Positions 6,670-13,796 are shown, counted from the first letter of the stretch. The stretch: 14,656 bases of DNA from Prevotella sp. UBA4376 (GCA_002391185.1 DGRY01000003.1:1-14656); one strand, 5' to 3'. Notes: a model not told the origin generated them from the letters alone. Numbers and translations are program-made.

Positions 6670-6735
6670 TTACGATTCCTCCCCTCTGGAGGGGTTTCTG
6701 TCCCCCGGGAACGGGGGAAACGAAGGGGGTGTAAA
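6670..6735. repeat. G/C-tract palindromic repeat forming the 3' end of fmt
   Basis: The last 66 bases of fmt, including the stop, are two adjacent G/C-tract hairpins: CCCCTC-TGGAGGGG around 6681-6694, and CCCCCGGGAACGGGGG near 6702-6717. The 6675-6694 part is the exact reverse complement of 6479-6498. Base composition differs sharply from the rest of the gene. Confidence 0.75.
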
Positions 6736-7713
6736 GACCATTGAGTTAGGAAGGGTCTTTAGTGCATCAACATTCCTCACGCCATTCATAAATGCAATGC
6801 CCTGCATTCTCTTCTTACCAGCAGGCTGCACTTCTGTAAGTTCCACACTACCCTTTCCTGTAGCCACATAAAGGTGTTTCTTGTCGCGGAAGAACTGTCC
6901 TGCAGGCAACTCTGTATCAGGACCAATCTTTGCTGCCCATATCTTCATTATCTGCTCATTGGTGCCGTCAGAAACCGTTGTCCATGTACCACGATCATAA
7001 AGTCCACGAATGAAATCGTGAATTTCCTTGGCTGACTTTCGCCAATCTATCTCACAATCCTCTTTGTTTATCTTGTGAGCATACAGATATTTCTCTTCCA
7101 ATTCCACCTTAGGCTGTTCCATTGCAGGAATACTCTCACCGTATTTTATAATATCGTCAACAGTCTGCAACATCACCTTAGTGCCAAGCACAGCCAAGTC
7201 GTTATACACCTGTTCAAAATTGGCATTTGCATCAATAGGATATTTCTCCTGATGAATAATCTTACCCGTATCAATATCATGGTCAAGGAAGAAAGTTGTT
7301 ACACCTGTTTCCTCATCACCATTAATAATTGCAGCATTAATAGGCGAAGCACCACGGTATCTTGGCAACAATGAAGCATGAACATTGAATGTGCCATATT
7401 TAGGCATATCCCACACCATCTCTGGCAATATTCTAAAGGCAGTTACAACCTGTAAGTCGGCATTATAGCTCTTGAGTTTTTCAATAAACTCAGGATCTTT
7501 CATCTTCTCAGGTTGAAGCACTGGCAGTCCATGTTCCAATGCATATTCCTTAACCTTCGTTGGCTGCAACTTCTCCTGATGACGTCCCACAGGCTTATCA
7601 GGTTGTGTAACCACAGCCACAACATTATATCCTCCTTCAACAAGCCCCTTGAGATTTGCAACAGCAAACTCAGGAGTTCCCATAAAAACTATTCTTAAAT
7701 CTGTTTTAGTCAT
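6670..7713 (-). CDS. fmt: Methionyl-tRNA formyltransferase, C-terminus built from a repeat
   Basis: The enzyme formylates Met-tRNAfMet using 10-formyltetrahydrofolate, for translation initiation. The N-terminal formyltransferase domain starts RIVFMGTPEFAV (7-18) and keeps the catalytic triad N110, H112 (FNVHASLLPRYRG) and D148 (DIDTGKI). The C-terminal tRNA-binding OB domain follows, ending near the LPNSMVF segment. At 347 residues it is longer than E. coli Fmt (315). The final 21 residues (FTPPSFPPFPGDRNPSRGEES) are proline-, glycine- and arginine-rich and are encoded by an intergenic G/C-tract repeat, so the natural stop seems to have been lost or replaced. The start codon is well supported. 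The gene lies 130 bases after the ROK kinase, with a hairpin repeat between; no separate promoter is recognisable. Confidence 0.95.
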   Translation of the reverse strand: MTKTDLRIVFMGTPEFAVANLKGLVEGGYNVVAVVTQPDKPVGRHQEKLQPTKVKEYALEHGLPVLQPEKMKDPEFIEKLKSYNADLQVVTAFRILPEMVWDMPKYGTFNVHASLLPRYRGASPINAAIINGDEETGVTTFFLDHDIDTGKIIHQEKYPIDANANFEQVYNDLAVLGTKVMLQTVDDIIKYGESIPAMEQPKVELEEKYLYAHKINKEDCEIDWRKSAKEIHDFIRGLYDRGTWTTVSDGTNEQIMKIWAAKIGPDTELPAGQFFRDKKHLYVATGKGSVELTEVQPAGKKRMQGIAFMNGVRNVDALKTLPNSMVFTPPSFPPFPGDRNPSRGEES

Positions 7714-7801
7714 CTCTTACAATTAAAAAAATAGTGAATAAAGTGAGAAAAAGTCATAGCCAATATCTCATTATCCACTATTCTGTATCATTTTCCTTTT
7801 A

Positions 7802-7838
7802 GTTAGCCCCCTCCTACTGGAGGGGGATGGGGGAGGCT
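7802..7838. repeat. 37-nt G/C-tract hairpin repeat between fmt and the ROK gene
   Basis: It contains the hairpin CCCCCTCC-TACT-GGAGGGGG and ends GATGGGGGAGGCT. It aligns without gaps to 11155-11191 inside rmlD (28 of 37 identical), and most differences lie in the stem and preserve pairing. It abuts the stop codon of the ROK gene. Confidence 0.8.
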
Positions 7839-7843
7839 CCTTT

Positions 7844-8821
7844 TTATTTAATGTCCCAACCCACAGCACTTGCGCCAAGCACAGCTGCGCTTGAACCTTC
7901 AAGACTGCTGATAAGGAACTTAGCCTTATTCTTGTAAATCTTCAATACATGAGCATCATAACTCTTCTTCAAAGGCTCCATCAGCAAATCGCCTGCCTTT
8001 GTAAGACCACCGAAGAAAATGAATGCTTCAGGGCTGCAGAATGTAGCAAAGTTAGCGCAAGCCTCACCAAGCAATTCACCTGTGAATGTATATACACGGT
8101 TTGCCAAAGCATCACCCTTACTTGCAGCAACACTAACATCATAAGATGTGATATCCTCTGGTTTCATGTCGCGAAGCAAAGAAGGCTCATCACTTGTTTC
8201 GAGGAACTCACGTGCTGTGCGGGCAACACCTGTAGCAGAGCAGTAAGCCTCAAGGCAACCCTTGCGGCCGCAACCACAAGAACGACCGTCAGGACGAACT
8301 ACCATGTGACCAAGCTCACCAGCGAAGCCATCGCTACCATAAACCATTTGACCGTTGATTACAATACCAGAACCAACACCTGTACCCAAAGTGATGTCGA
8401 TGAAGTTTGTCATACCGCGAGCAACACCGTATGTCATTTCACCAATAGCAGCTGCATTAGCATCATTGGTAAGAGCAACAGGCAGATTATTCAAACGCTC
8501 ACTGAACATCTTTGCCAATGGCACAACACCATCGTGACCCCAGCTAAGGTTAGGAGCATATTCAATAGTACCATTATAGAAATTACCGTTAGGAGCACCA
8601 ATACCCATGGCCTTAATCTGTTCCAAGCCACCTACCTGATCAACGATAGGCTGCAATGCGTTAACAGCAGCATCTACATAATCTTCTACTGTGTCATAAC
8701 CCTGAGTCTTTATAGCTGTCGTTGCCTTAATATTGCCACGACTATCAACAATACCAAATACGGAGTTAGTTCCGCCAAGATCCAAGCCAATAACATATGG
8801 CTTCAATACCTGTTCTTCCAT
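7844..8821 (-). CDS. ROK-family sugar kinase, probable glucokinase
   Basis: A 325-residue ROK protein that phosphorylates a hexose with ATP in the cytoplasm. The ATP-binding loop is DLGGTN (14-19) and the catalytic aspartate is D120 in LTNDANAAA. The second phosphate motif is LGTGVGSG (145-152), and the ROK zinc site consists of H172 in GELGHM plus C182, C184 and C189 in CGCGRKGC. E169 and H172 fit the sugar-contacting ExGH signature of glucokinase-type ROK enzymes. There is no N-terminal helix-turn-helix domain, so it is a kinase and not a NagC/Mlc-type repressor. N-acetylmannosamine or fructose as substrate cannot be excluded. A consensus promoter lies upstream, divergent from the LysE-type gene. 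The stop codon is directly followed by a G/C-tract repeat. Confidence 0.9.
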   Translation of the reverse strand: MEEQVLKPYVIGLDLGGTNSVFGIVDSRGNIKATTAIKTQGYDTVEDYVDAAVNALQPIVDQVGGLEQIKAMGIGAPNGNFYNGTIEYAPNLSWGHDGVVPLAKMFSERLNNLPVALTNDANAAAIGEMTYGVARGMTNFIDITLGTGVGSGIVINGQMVYGSDGFAGELGHMVVRPDGRSCGCGRKGCLEAYCSATGVARTAREFLETSDEPSLLRDMKPEDITSYDVSVAASKGDALANRVYTFTGELLGEACANFATFCSPEAFIFFGGLTKAGDLLMEPLKKSYDAHVLKIYKNKAKFLISSLEGSSAAVLGASAVGWDIK

Positions 8822-8876
8822 GTGTTTTATAAGTTTATTTGTTAGTTATTACATTTTTAAAAGATTGAACTTTCCA

Positions 8877-8908
8877 CAAAAGTAGTACAATCAAGTGAAA
8901 TATGCAAA
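8877..8908 (-). promoter_or_regulatory. Bacteroidetes promoter of the ROK kinase gene
   Basis: On the minus strand, TTTG (8908-8905), a 20-base spacer and TACTTTTG (8884-8877) match the TTTG-N19-21-TAnnTTTG consensus. The predicted leader is about 50 bases. Confidence 0.8.
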
Positions 8909-8923
8909 TAAAACACGTTTAAT

Positions 8924-8954
8924 TTTGTAATATCATGCTTTTGCCGTAACTTTG
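8924..8954 (+). promoter_or_regulatory. Bacteroidetes promoter of the LysE-type gene, almost touching the start codon
   Basis: TTTG (8924-8927), a 19-base spacer and TAACTTTG (8947-8954) match the consensus. The ATG follows only nine bases later, so the transcript should have almost no 5' leader. It is back-to-back with the ROK promoter, the two -33 elements being 15 bases apart. Confidence 0.8.
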
Positions 8955-8963
8955 CACCTTGAT

Positions 8964-9644
8964 ATGAACTCACTATTTCCATTCCAGATAAACATTCTGG
9001 AACTAATTTTCAAAGGTATAATCATAGGCATTTGCGCTTCTGCACCTATGGGACCAGTAGGAATTCTCTGTGTGCAACGCACTCAGAAGAAGGGACGATG
9101 GTATGGTTTTGCCACTGGTGTTGGTGCAGCAGCCAGCGACCTCATATATGCTTTACTCACAGGCTTGGGTATGAGCTTTGTCATGGATTTTGTCAACAAT
9201 CCAGTTTATAAATTCTACCTTCAGCTCATTGGCGGTATAATGTTGCTTGTCTTTGGTTTCTACAGTTTCAACAACAATCCGCTGAAGAATGCCCATCAGG
9301 GTGGACAAAAGCAGAAAGGCAGTCTGTGGCACAATGGTCTAACCGGATTTCTCATCACATTTTCTAATCCAATGATCATCCTGCTCTTCATGGCACTTTT
9401 CGCTCAGTTTGCCTTTGTTATTCCATCACACCCCGTTGAGATGTGTCTTGGTTATGCAAGCATCATCTTTGGTGCCTTGCTTTGGTGGTATAGTCTTACA
9501 TGGGTCATTGATATTATGCGCAACAAATTCGATGAGCTTGGAGTAATAATCATCAACCGCATCATCGGTGGTGCCGTAATGATATTCTCTGTCATTGCGT
9601 TAATGGGTACTTTGTTCAACATCTACGTTCTGCCTAAGTTCTAA
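8964..9644 (+). CDS. LysE-family amino-acid exporter (translocator)
   Basis: The 226 residues form about six membrane segments (roughly 14-36, 47-73, 86-101, 127-152, 158-181 and 195-222). The family signature lies near the N-terminus: SAPMGPVGILCVQRT (26-40), followed by GRWYGFATGVGAAASDLIYA. LysE/RhtB proteins export amino acids or related small molecules across the inner membrane; the substrate here is unknown. I chose ATG 8964 over an in-frame TTG at 8952, because the TTG lies inside the promoter's -7 element and upstream of the likely transcription start. It heads a rightward gene cluster with the DUF4924 gene 44 bases downstream. Confidence 0.87.
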   Translation: MNSLFPFQINILELIFKGIIIGICASAPMGPVGILCVQRTQKKGRWYGFATGVGAAASDLIYALLTGLGMSFVMDFVNNPVYKFYLQLIGGIMLLVFGFYSFNNNPLKNAHQGGQKQKGSLWHNGLTGFLITFSNPMIILLFMALFAQFAFVIPSHPVEMCLGYASIIFGALLWWYSLTWVIDIMRNKFDELGVIIINRIIGGAVMIFSVIALMGTLFNIYVLPKF

Positions 9645-9657
9645 CAGTTCTTAGGCA
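9631..9657 (+). terminator. Hairpin over the LysE-type stop codon, weak terminator or attenuator
   Basis: TGCCTAAG (9631-9638) pairs with CTTAGGCA (9650-9657) around an 11-nt loop that contains the stop codon. The following ATTTCGTTTTGATTTT is T-rich but broken, so complete termination is unlikely; it could lower downstream expression. Confidence 0.4.
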
Positions 9658-9688
9658 CATTTCGTTTTGATTTTATAAGGAGTTTAAT

Positions 9689-10312
9689 ATGAAGATTGCT
9701 CAAAAACTACGTAAGGAGAACATCGCCGAATATCTGCTCTATATGTGGCAGATAGAAGACCTTATTCGTGCTTTCGGTTGTTCTCTACCGGTTATCCGTC
9801 GCAACTACATCTCGCAGTTCAAAGATCTTTCCGATGAAGAACTCGAAGATGAAATCGACTGGTTTTCAAACCTCATTCGTATGATGAACGAAGAGGGAAA
9901 ACGTGAAGCAGGTCATCTTAACATCAATAAAGTGTTGCTTCAGGATCTTGAGGATTTGCACTCTCGCCTTCTTCAGTCAACCAAGTTTCCTTTCTATAGT
10001 GGCGAATACTACAAAGTGCTGCCATTTATCGTGGAACTTCGTCAAAAAAACAAGCAGGCAGAAGCCAAGGCGCGTCGCGACGAACAAGATGGAGTTGCCG
10101 ACAACGAAGAGTTGTCACTTCTAAACTCAGACATCGACAACAAGTCGGAGGTGGAAACATGTTTTGAGGCACTCTATGGCACAATGATTCTTCGCATGCA
10201 AGGCAAGGAGATCTCTCCCGAGACACAGCATGCACTAAAAGAAATCACCACTCTCGTAGGACTTCTTAACGACTACTACATCAAAGACCGCGACGAGGGG
10301 TTGGAGTACTAA
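9689..10312 (+). CDS. DUF4924 family protein
   Basis: A 207-residue, soluble, mostly helical protein of unknown function. The N-terminus KLRKENIAEYLLYMWQIEDL (6-25), the middle STKFPFYSGEYYKVLPFIVE (97-116) and the C-terminal ALYGTMILRMQGKEISPET segment match what I know of the Bacteroidetes-restricted DUF4924 family. A charged, probably disordered insert (about 118-150) separates the conserved blocks. There is no signal peptide or catalytic motif. This is one of the few genes here with a good ribosome-binding site (AAGGAG, 9677-9682, six bases before the ATG). It probably shares a transcript with the LysE-type gene. Its place next to transport, rhamnose synthesis and translation-termination genes gives no clear hint of function. 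Confidence 0.82.
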   Translation: MKIAQKLRKENIAEYLLYMWQIEDLIRAFGCSLPVIRRNYISQFKDLSDEELEDEIDWFSNLIRMMNEEGKREAGHLNINKVLLQDLEDLHSRLLQSTKFPFYSGEYYKVLPFIVELRQKNKQAEAKARRDEQDGVADNEELSLLNSDIDNKSEVETCFEALYGTMILRMQGKEISPETQHALKEITTLVGLLNDYYIKDRDEGLEY

Positions 10313-10467
10313 ACTAATGTGGAATTACGAATTTTGAATGTGAAATTAGTCGCACTTCGTGCGATTATTTAATGAAGAATTATTTAATTATATTTTAAAG
10401 CGCTATGCGCTTTCTTTATAATTTATCATTTGTCATTTATCATTTAGCGGCATAAGCCGCGCAAAAT
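10313..10467. repeat. Intergenic mini-hairpin array before rmlD
   Basis: Three GC-rich hairpins sit in AT-rich linkers: TCGCAC-TTC-GTGCGA (10350-10364), AAAGCGC-TAT-GCGCTTT (10397-10413) and GCGGC-ATAA-GCCGC (10447-10460). The 50-nt block 10414-10463 is an inverted near-copy of 14382-14430, differing in the hairpin loop and two further bases. The last hairpin ends seven bases before the rmlD ATG. No gene is seen. Confidence 0.8.
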
Positions 10468-11487
10468 ATGAACATACTAATTACAGGCGCAAATGGTCAG
10501 CTTGGCCATTGCATGCAGAATGTTGCTAAGCAACAGTCTGACAACAAATATATTTTTACCGATGTATGCGAAGGCTACACTCACCTCGACATCACCAACC
10601 TTGAAGCTGTACGCGAAATGGTTGCCGAGCAGCATATCAACTGCATTGTGAACTGTGCTGCATGGACCAATGTAGATGCAGCCGAAAGTGCTGGCGAAAT
10701 CGTTGAAACACTCAATGCCAAAGCACCAGAGAATCTTGCAAAGGCAATGAAAGAAGTGGGCGGTTTGCTCATACATATATCTTCTGACTATGTGTTTGGC
10801 GGCGACCCATATAACACCCCTTGTCGTGAAGACCAAAAAGGCACACCAACAGGTGTTTACGGACTTACCAAACTTCATGGCGAACAAAACATTCAAGCAG
10901 TAGGTGGTTCATACGTTATTCTTCGCACATCGTGGCTCTATTCCGAGTATGGCAAAAACTTTGTTAAAACCATGCTCAACCTCACAGCAACAAAGCCACA
11001 ACTCAAAGTTGTGTTCGATCAGGTTGGCACACCAACCTATGCTGGCGATCTCGCAAACGCAATTGAAAGTATAATCGAAACGTGGAACGTTGAACGGGGA
11101 ACGTTCAACGACAACACTTCGAATACTGAAAGCCAGCCTGCCGATAGCAAGTTGGTTAGCCCTTCCCCTTTGGGGAGGGATGGGAGAGGCTTATCTTCAG
11201 AGGGTCGGGGTGAGGCTTGTTACTCAAAAAGTGGAATCTACCACTTCTCTAACGAAGGCGTGTGCTCATGGTACGATTTCACAAAAGCCATAGCACTATT
11301 GGCAGGCAACACAGAGTGCGAGATTCTACCATGCCATTCATCAGAGTTTCCTTCCCCTGTCACACGCCCATCATACAGCGTGCTCGACAAAACAAAAATC
11401 AAGGAAACATTCAACCTCTCTATCCCCTATTGGCTCGACTCTTTGCGTAAGTGCGAGGAACATTTATTAAACGAGAAAAAAAATTAA
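10468..11487 (+). CDS. rmlD: dTDP-4-dehydrorhamnose reductase with an in-frame repeat insertion
   Basis: The enzyme makes dTDP-L-rhamnose from dTDP-4-keto-rhamnose with NAD(P)H, for surface polysaccharides. It is an extended SDR: nucleotide-binding GANGQLG (7-13), SSDYVFGG (105-112) and catalytic YGLTK with Y131 and K135, then GTPTYAGDLA (187-196) and GIYHFSNEGVCSWYDF (256-271). At 339 residues it is about 40 longer than typical members (E. coli about 299). The extra sequence is roughly residues 207-254, where a short loop is expected. DNA for residues 230-241 is the same G/C-tract hairpin repeat found at 7802-7838, preceded by a 9-bp-stem hairpin (11088-11110). Key residues are intact, so it is probably functional. 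The other rml genes are not in the window. prfC follows after 35 bases. Confidence 0.93.
   Translation: MNILITGANGQLGHCMQNVAKQQSDNKYIFTDVCEGYTHLDITNLEAVREMVAEQHINCIVNCAAWTNVDAAESAGEIVETLNAKAPENLAKAMKEVGGLLIHISSDYVFGGDPYNTPCREDQKGTPTGVYGLTKLHGEQNIQAVGGSYVILRTSWLYSEYGKNFVKTMLNLTATKPQLKVVFDQVGTPTYAGDLANAIESIIETWNVERGTFNDNTSNTESQPADSKLVSPSPLGRDGRGLSSEGRGEACYSKSGIYHFSNEGVCSWYDFTKAIALLAGNTECEILPCHSSEFPSPVTRPSYSVLDKTKIKETFNLSIPYWLDSLRKCEEHLLNEKKN
11088..11220 (+). repeat. Repeat insertion inside the rmlD coding region
   Basis: It contains hairpin CGTTGAACG-GGGAA-CGTTCAACG (11088-11110), the 37-nt G/C-tract repeat (11155-11191) and a second similar G-rich half ending GGGGTGAGGCT (11206-11216). All of it is open in the rmlD frame. 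Confidence 0.75.
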
Positions 11488-11522
11488 TTCGTGGACACCT
11501 CCACAATATATATAAATAGAAA

Positions 11523-13088
11523 ATGAACGAATTAGATAGAAGAAGAACATTTGCCATCATCAGTCACCCTGATGCCGGTAAAACCACACTTACAGAGAAA
11601 TTCCTTCTCTTTGGTGGACAGATTCAGGTTGCAGGAGCTGTTAAAAACAATAAGATTCGCAAAACAGCCACCTCCGACTGGATGGAAATAGAAAAGCAGC
11701 GTGGTATCTCTGTGTCAACATCAGTAATGGAGTTCGACTACGAAGGATATAAAATCAACATCCTCGACACCCCTGGTCACCAGGACTTTGCCGAAGATAC
11801 CTACCGTACCCTGACTGCCGTTGACTCTGCAATCATCGTTGTCGATTCAGCAAAAGGTGTTGAGGCACAAACACGTAAGCTCATGGAGGTTTGCCGTATG
11901 CGCAACACTCCTGTAATCATCTTCATCAACAAGATGGACCGTGAAGGTCGCGACCCATTCGATGTTCTCGACGAACTTGAGCAAGAGCTCAACATCAAGG
12001 TGCGCCCACTCTCATGGCCTATCGGACAGGGACAGCGCTTCAAAGGTGTGTATAACCTATACGAAAAACAACTCAACCTCTTCACACCTAACAAACAGCG
12101 TGTAACCGAGAAGATAGAGGTTGACATCAACTCCGACCAACTCGACAACACAGTTGGAGAAGAGGCAGCCAAGCAACTTCGCGACGACCTTGAACTTCTT
12201 GAGGGCGTATATCCAGAATTTGATGTAAACACCTATCGTTCTGCCGAGGTAGCACCAGTATTCTTTGGTTCTGCCCTCAACAACTTCGGTGTTCAGGAAC
12301 TTCTCAACTGCTTTGTTGAGATTGCACCAAGTCCACGCCCTACCAAAGCTGAAGAACGCATGGTTGAACCAACCGAACAGAAGTTCACAGGATTCATCTT
12401 CAAGATCACAGCCAACATCGACCCAAACCACCGTTCATGTATCGCATTCTGCAAAGTATGCTCAGGACGCTTTGAACGCAACAAGCCATATCTGCACGTG
12501 CGTCAGGGCAAAACAGTACGTTTCTCCTCACCTACCCAGTTCATGGCACAGCGCAAGAGCACAGTAGAAGAAGCCTACCCTGGCGACATCGTTGGTTTGC
12601 CTGATAATGGTATCTTCAAGATTGGCGACACCCTTACCGAGGGCGAAGACCTCCATTTCCGTGGACTTCCAAGTTTCTCCCCTCTCCTATTCAAATACAT
12701 CGAGAACGACGACCCAATGAAGTCAAAGCAGTTCCAGAAAGGTATAGAGCAGCTCATGGACGAAGGTGTGGCACAGATGTTCGTCAACCAGTTCAACAAC
12801 CGTCGCATCATCGGTACTGTAGGTCAGTTGCAGTTCGAAGTTATCCAGTATCGTCTTGAGCACGAATACAATGCCAAATGTCGTTGGGAACCCGTTCACC
12901 TACACAAAGCATGTTGGGTAGAAAGCGATGATCCTAAAGAGCTTGAGAACTTCAAGAAGCGCAAATACCAATACATGGCAAAAGATGTTGAAGGTCGTGA
13001 CGTCTTCCTCGCCGACTCAGGCTATGTCCTCAGCATGGCAAAGCAAGACTTCGAACACATCCGCTTCCATGAAACCAGCGAATTTTAG
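11523..13088 (+). CDS. prfC: Peptide chain release factor 3 (RF3)
   Basis: A 521-residue translational GTPase that recycles RF1/RF2 from the ribosome after termination. GTPase motifs are G1 SHPDAGKT (14-21), the RF3-typical [14 protein letters not shown] switch region (51-64), G3 DTPGH (82-86), G4 NKMD (136-139) and G5 GSALNN (near 250). The EF-G-like domain II and the RF3 C-terminal domain follow, with [20 protein letters not shown] and VGQLQFEV visible. Length is close to E. coli RF3 (529). The start ATG directly precedes the conserved [13 protein letters not shown] region. It is probably co-transcribed with rmlD, 35 bases upstream. Two bases after the stop codon a perfect 40-bp palindrome begins. 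Confidence 0.97.
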   Translation: MNELDRRRTFAIISHPDAGKTTLTEKFLLFGGQIQVAGAVKNNKIRKTATSDWMEIEKQRGISVSTSVMEFDYEGYKINILDTPGHQDFAEDTYRTLTAVDSAIIVVDSAKGVEAQTRKLMEVCRMRNTPVIIFINKMDREGRDPFDVLDELEQELNIKVRPLSWPIGQGQRFKGVYNLYEKQLNLFTPNKQRVTEKIEVDINSDQLDNTVGEEAAKQLRDDLELLEGVYPEFDVNTYRSAEVAPVFFGSALNNFGVQELLNCFVEIAPSPRPTKAEERMVEPTEQKFTGFIFKITANIDPNHRSCIAFCKVCSGRFERNKPYLHVRQGKTVRFSSPTQFMAQRKSTVEEAYPGDIVGLPDNGIFKIGDTLTEGEDLHFRGLPSFSPLLFKYIENDDPMKSKQFQKGIEQLMDEGVAQMFVNQFNNRRIIGTVGQLQFEVIQYRLEHEYNAKCRWEPVHLHKACWVESDDPKELENFKKRKYQYMAKDVEGRDVFLADSGYVLSMAKQDFEHIRFHETSEF

Positions 13089-13089
13089 C

Positions 13090-13129
13090 GATTAAGTTCT
13101 AAACGGGCATGCCCGTTTAGAACTTAATC
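13090..13129. repeat. Perfect 40-bp palindrome directly after prfC
   Basis: Bases 13090-13109 are the exact reverse complement of 13110-13129, centred on GGGCATGCCC with no spacer. As RNA it would give an 18-bp hairpin with a 4-nt loop. No T-run follows on either side, so it is not a classical intrinsic terminator, although it may still end transcripts or block 3' exonucleases. Confidence 0.9.
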
Positions 13130-13130
13130 T

Positions 13131-13330
13131 ATTGAAGATTGAAAATTGAATAATGAAGAATGAATGCCTCACGGCATTAAATAAATTGCTTCATTTCCTT
13201 TCGCTGGTCAGAGCAACTCTTCAATATTCAACCGAAGGTCATCGACTGAGCAGATGCTGTCAACGAAGTTGGTGCATCTTAATAGGCGAAGGAGATAATA
13301 TTAATTATTCAATAGTGAACGAAGTGAACG
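13131..13330. repeat. Repeat mosaic between prfC and the S23/IVP gene
   Basis: This stretch holds AT-rich GAAGATTGAAAATTGAA-type sequence, mini-hairpin AATGCC-TCAC-GGCATT (13163-13178), a 24-nt module (13205-13228) shared with 3900-3923, composite hairpin element copy B (13231-13302), and the left 35-bp direct repeat (13297-13331). No gene is seen. Confidence 0.75.
13231..13302 (+). repeat. Composite hairpin element, copy B
   Basis: ACCGAAGG plus TCATCGACTGAGC (13231-13251), then the 28-nt hairpin (13252-13279): outer stem AGATGC/GCATCT, internal loop TGT/GT, inner stem CAAC/GTTG, loop GAA. It is followed by AATAGGCGAAGGAGATAATATT-like sequence (13281-13302), a diverged form of the 3' module of copies A and C. 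Confidence 0.8.
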
Positions 13331-13331
13331 A
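13297..13331 (+). repeat. 35-bp direct repeat, left copy
   Basis: It is identical over 35 bases to 13808-13842, 511 bp away. It contains TTATTCAATAGTGAACGAAG, and its last base is the first base of the S23/IVP start codon. Confidence 0.9.
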
Positions 13332-13702
13332 TGAAAGACAATATTATTGCCACAAAAAGTGAGGACTTTGCTGTTAGGATTATTAATCTAAGCGAATACA
13401 TGCTACAAAATAATCCCAGTAAAAATATTCAAAGTTTGTCAAATCAAATTTTGAGAAGCGGAACGAGCATCGCTGCTAATATTGCAGAAAGTAAATATGC
13501 GCAAAGCAAAAACGACCTCATAACAAAGCTTAGCATCTCACTAAAGGAGGCAAGCGAAACATCTATGTGGTTAAGACTTCTAAATCGCACAAAATATATT
13601 TCTGACGATCAATATAACTCACTGCACAATAATATTGATGAGCTAATACGTATGCTAACAGCAAGCATAAAAACTCTTAAAACAAACAATAGCAATCCAT
13701 AA
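13331..13702 (+). CDS. Four-helix-bundle protein, S23/IVP (23S rRNA intervening-sequence protein) family
   Basis: The 123-residue helical protein carries the family signature: SLSNQILRSGTSIAANIAES (36-55), then S-K-N-D-(F/L)-I-x-K-L-x-I-S-L-K-E-A-x-E-T-x-x-W-L (59-81). Relatives are encoded in intervening sequences of bacterial 23S rRNA genes, as many free-standing genes, and as the Avd accessory protein of diversity-generating retroelements; they form basic multimers thought to bind nucleic acid. No rRNA, reverse transcriptase or template repeat lies in the window, so this copy is free-standing with unknown function. The ATG at 13331 overlaps the left 35-bp repeat. The spacer after it (13703-13825) holds a mini-hairpin and the right repeat, so the gene sits in a repeat-bounded segment. 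Confidence 0.88.
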   Translation: MKDNIIATKSEDFAVRIINLSEYMLQNNPSKNIQSLSNQILRSGTSIAANIAESKYAQSKNDLITKLSISLKEASETSMWLRLLNRTKYISDDQYNSLHNNIDELIRMLTASIKTLKTNNSNP

Positions 13703-13776
13703 TTGCTAAAGTGAGAGTACAAGAATATAAATAAAAGCACTGCCGTACAAAATAACAGTAAAGGAAGTAAATATTT

Positions 13777-13796
13777 AAAGCGCTTTGCGCTTCATT
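13777..13796 (+). repeat. Mini-hairpin module identical to 3871-3890
   Basis: The 20-mer contains hairpin AAGCGC-TTT-GCGCTT and is base-for-base identical to the copy in the M48/NfeD-like intergenic region. Confidence 0.85.

Noticed and set aside
7949..8845. Long plus-strand open frame (298 codons) opposite the ROK kinase gene
   Set aside because: Its protein has no family resemblance and is rich in Cys, Thr and Ile; it is antisense to a clear ROK gene whose motifs are all in frame.
8952..8963. TTG as the start of the LysE-type gene
   Set aside because: The TTG lies within the -7 promoter element and upstream of the expected transcription start; ATG 8964 fits the family N-terminus.
11488..11522. 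GTGG-ACACCT-CCAC hairpin between rmlD and prfC as a terminator
   Set aside because: The stem is only 4 bp with no T-run; the 35-base gap is better read as an operon junction.
13331..13702. Diversity-generating retroelement based on the Avd-like fold of the S23 protein
   Set aside because: No reverse transcriptase, template/variable repeat pair or target gene is present in the window.
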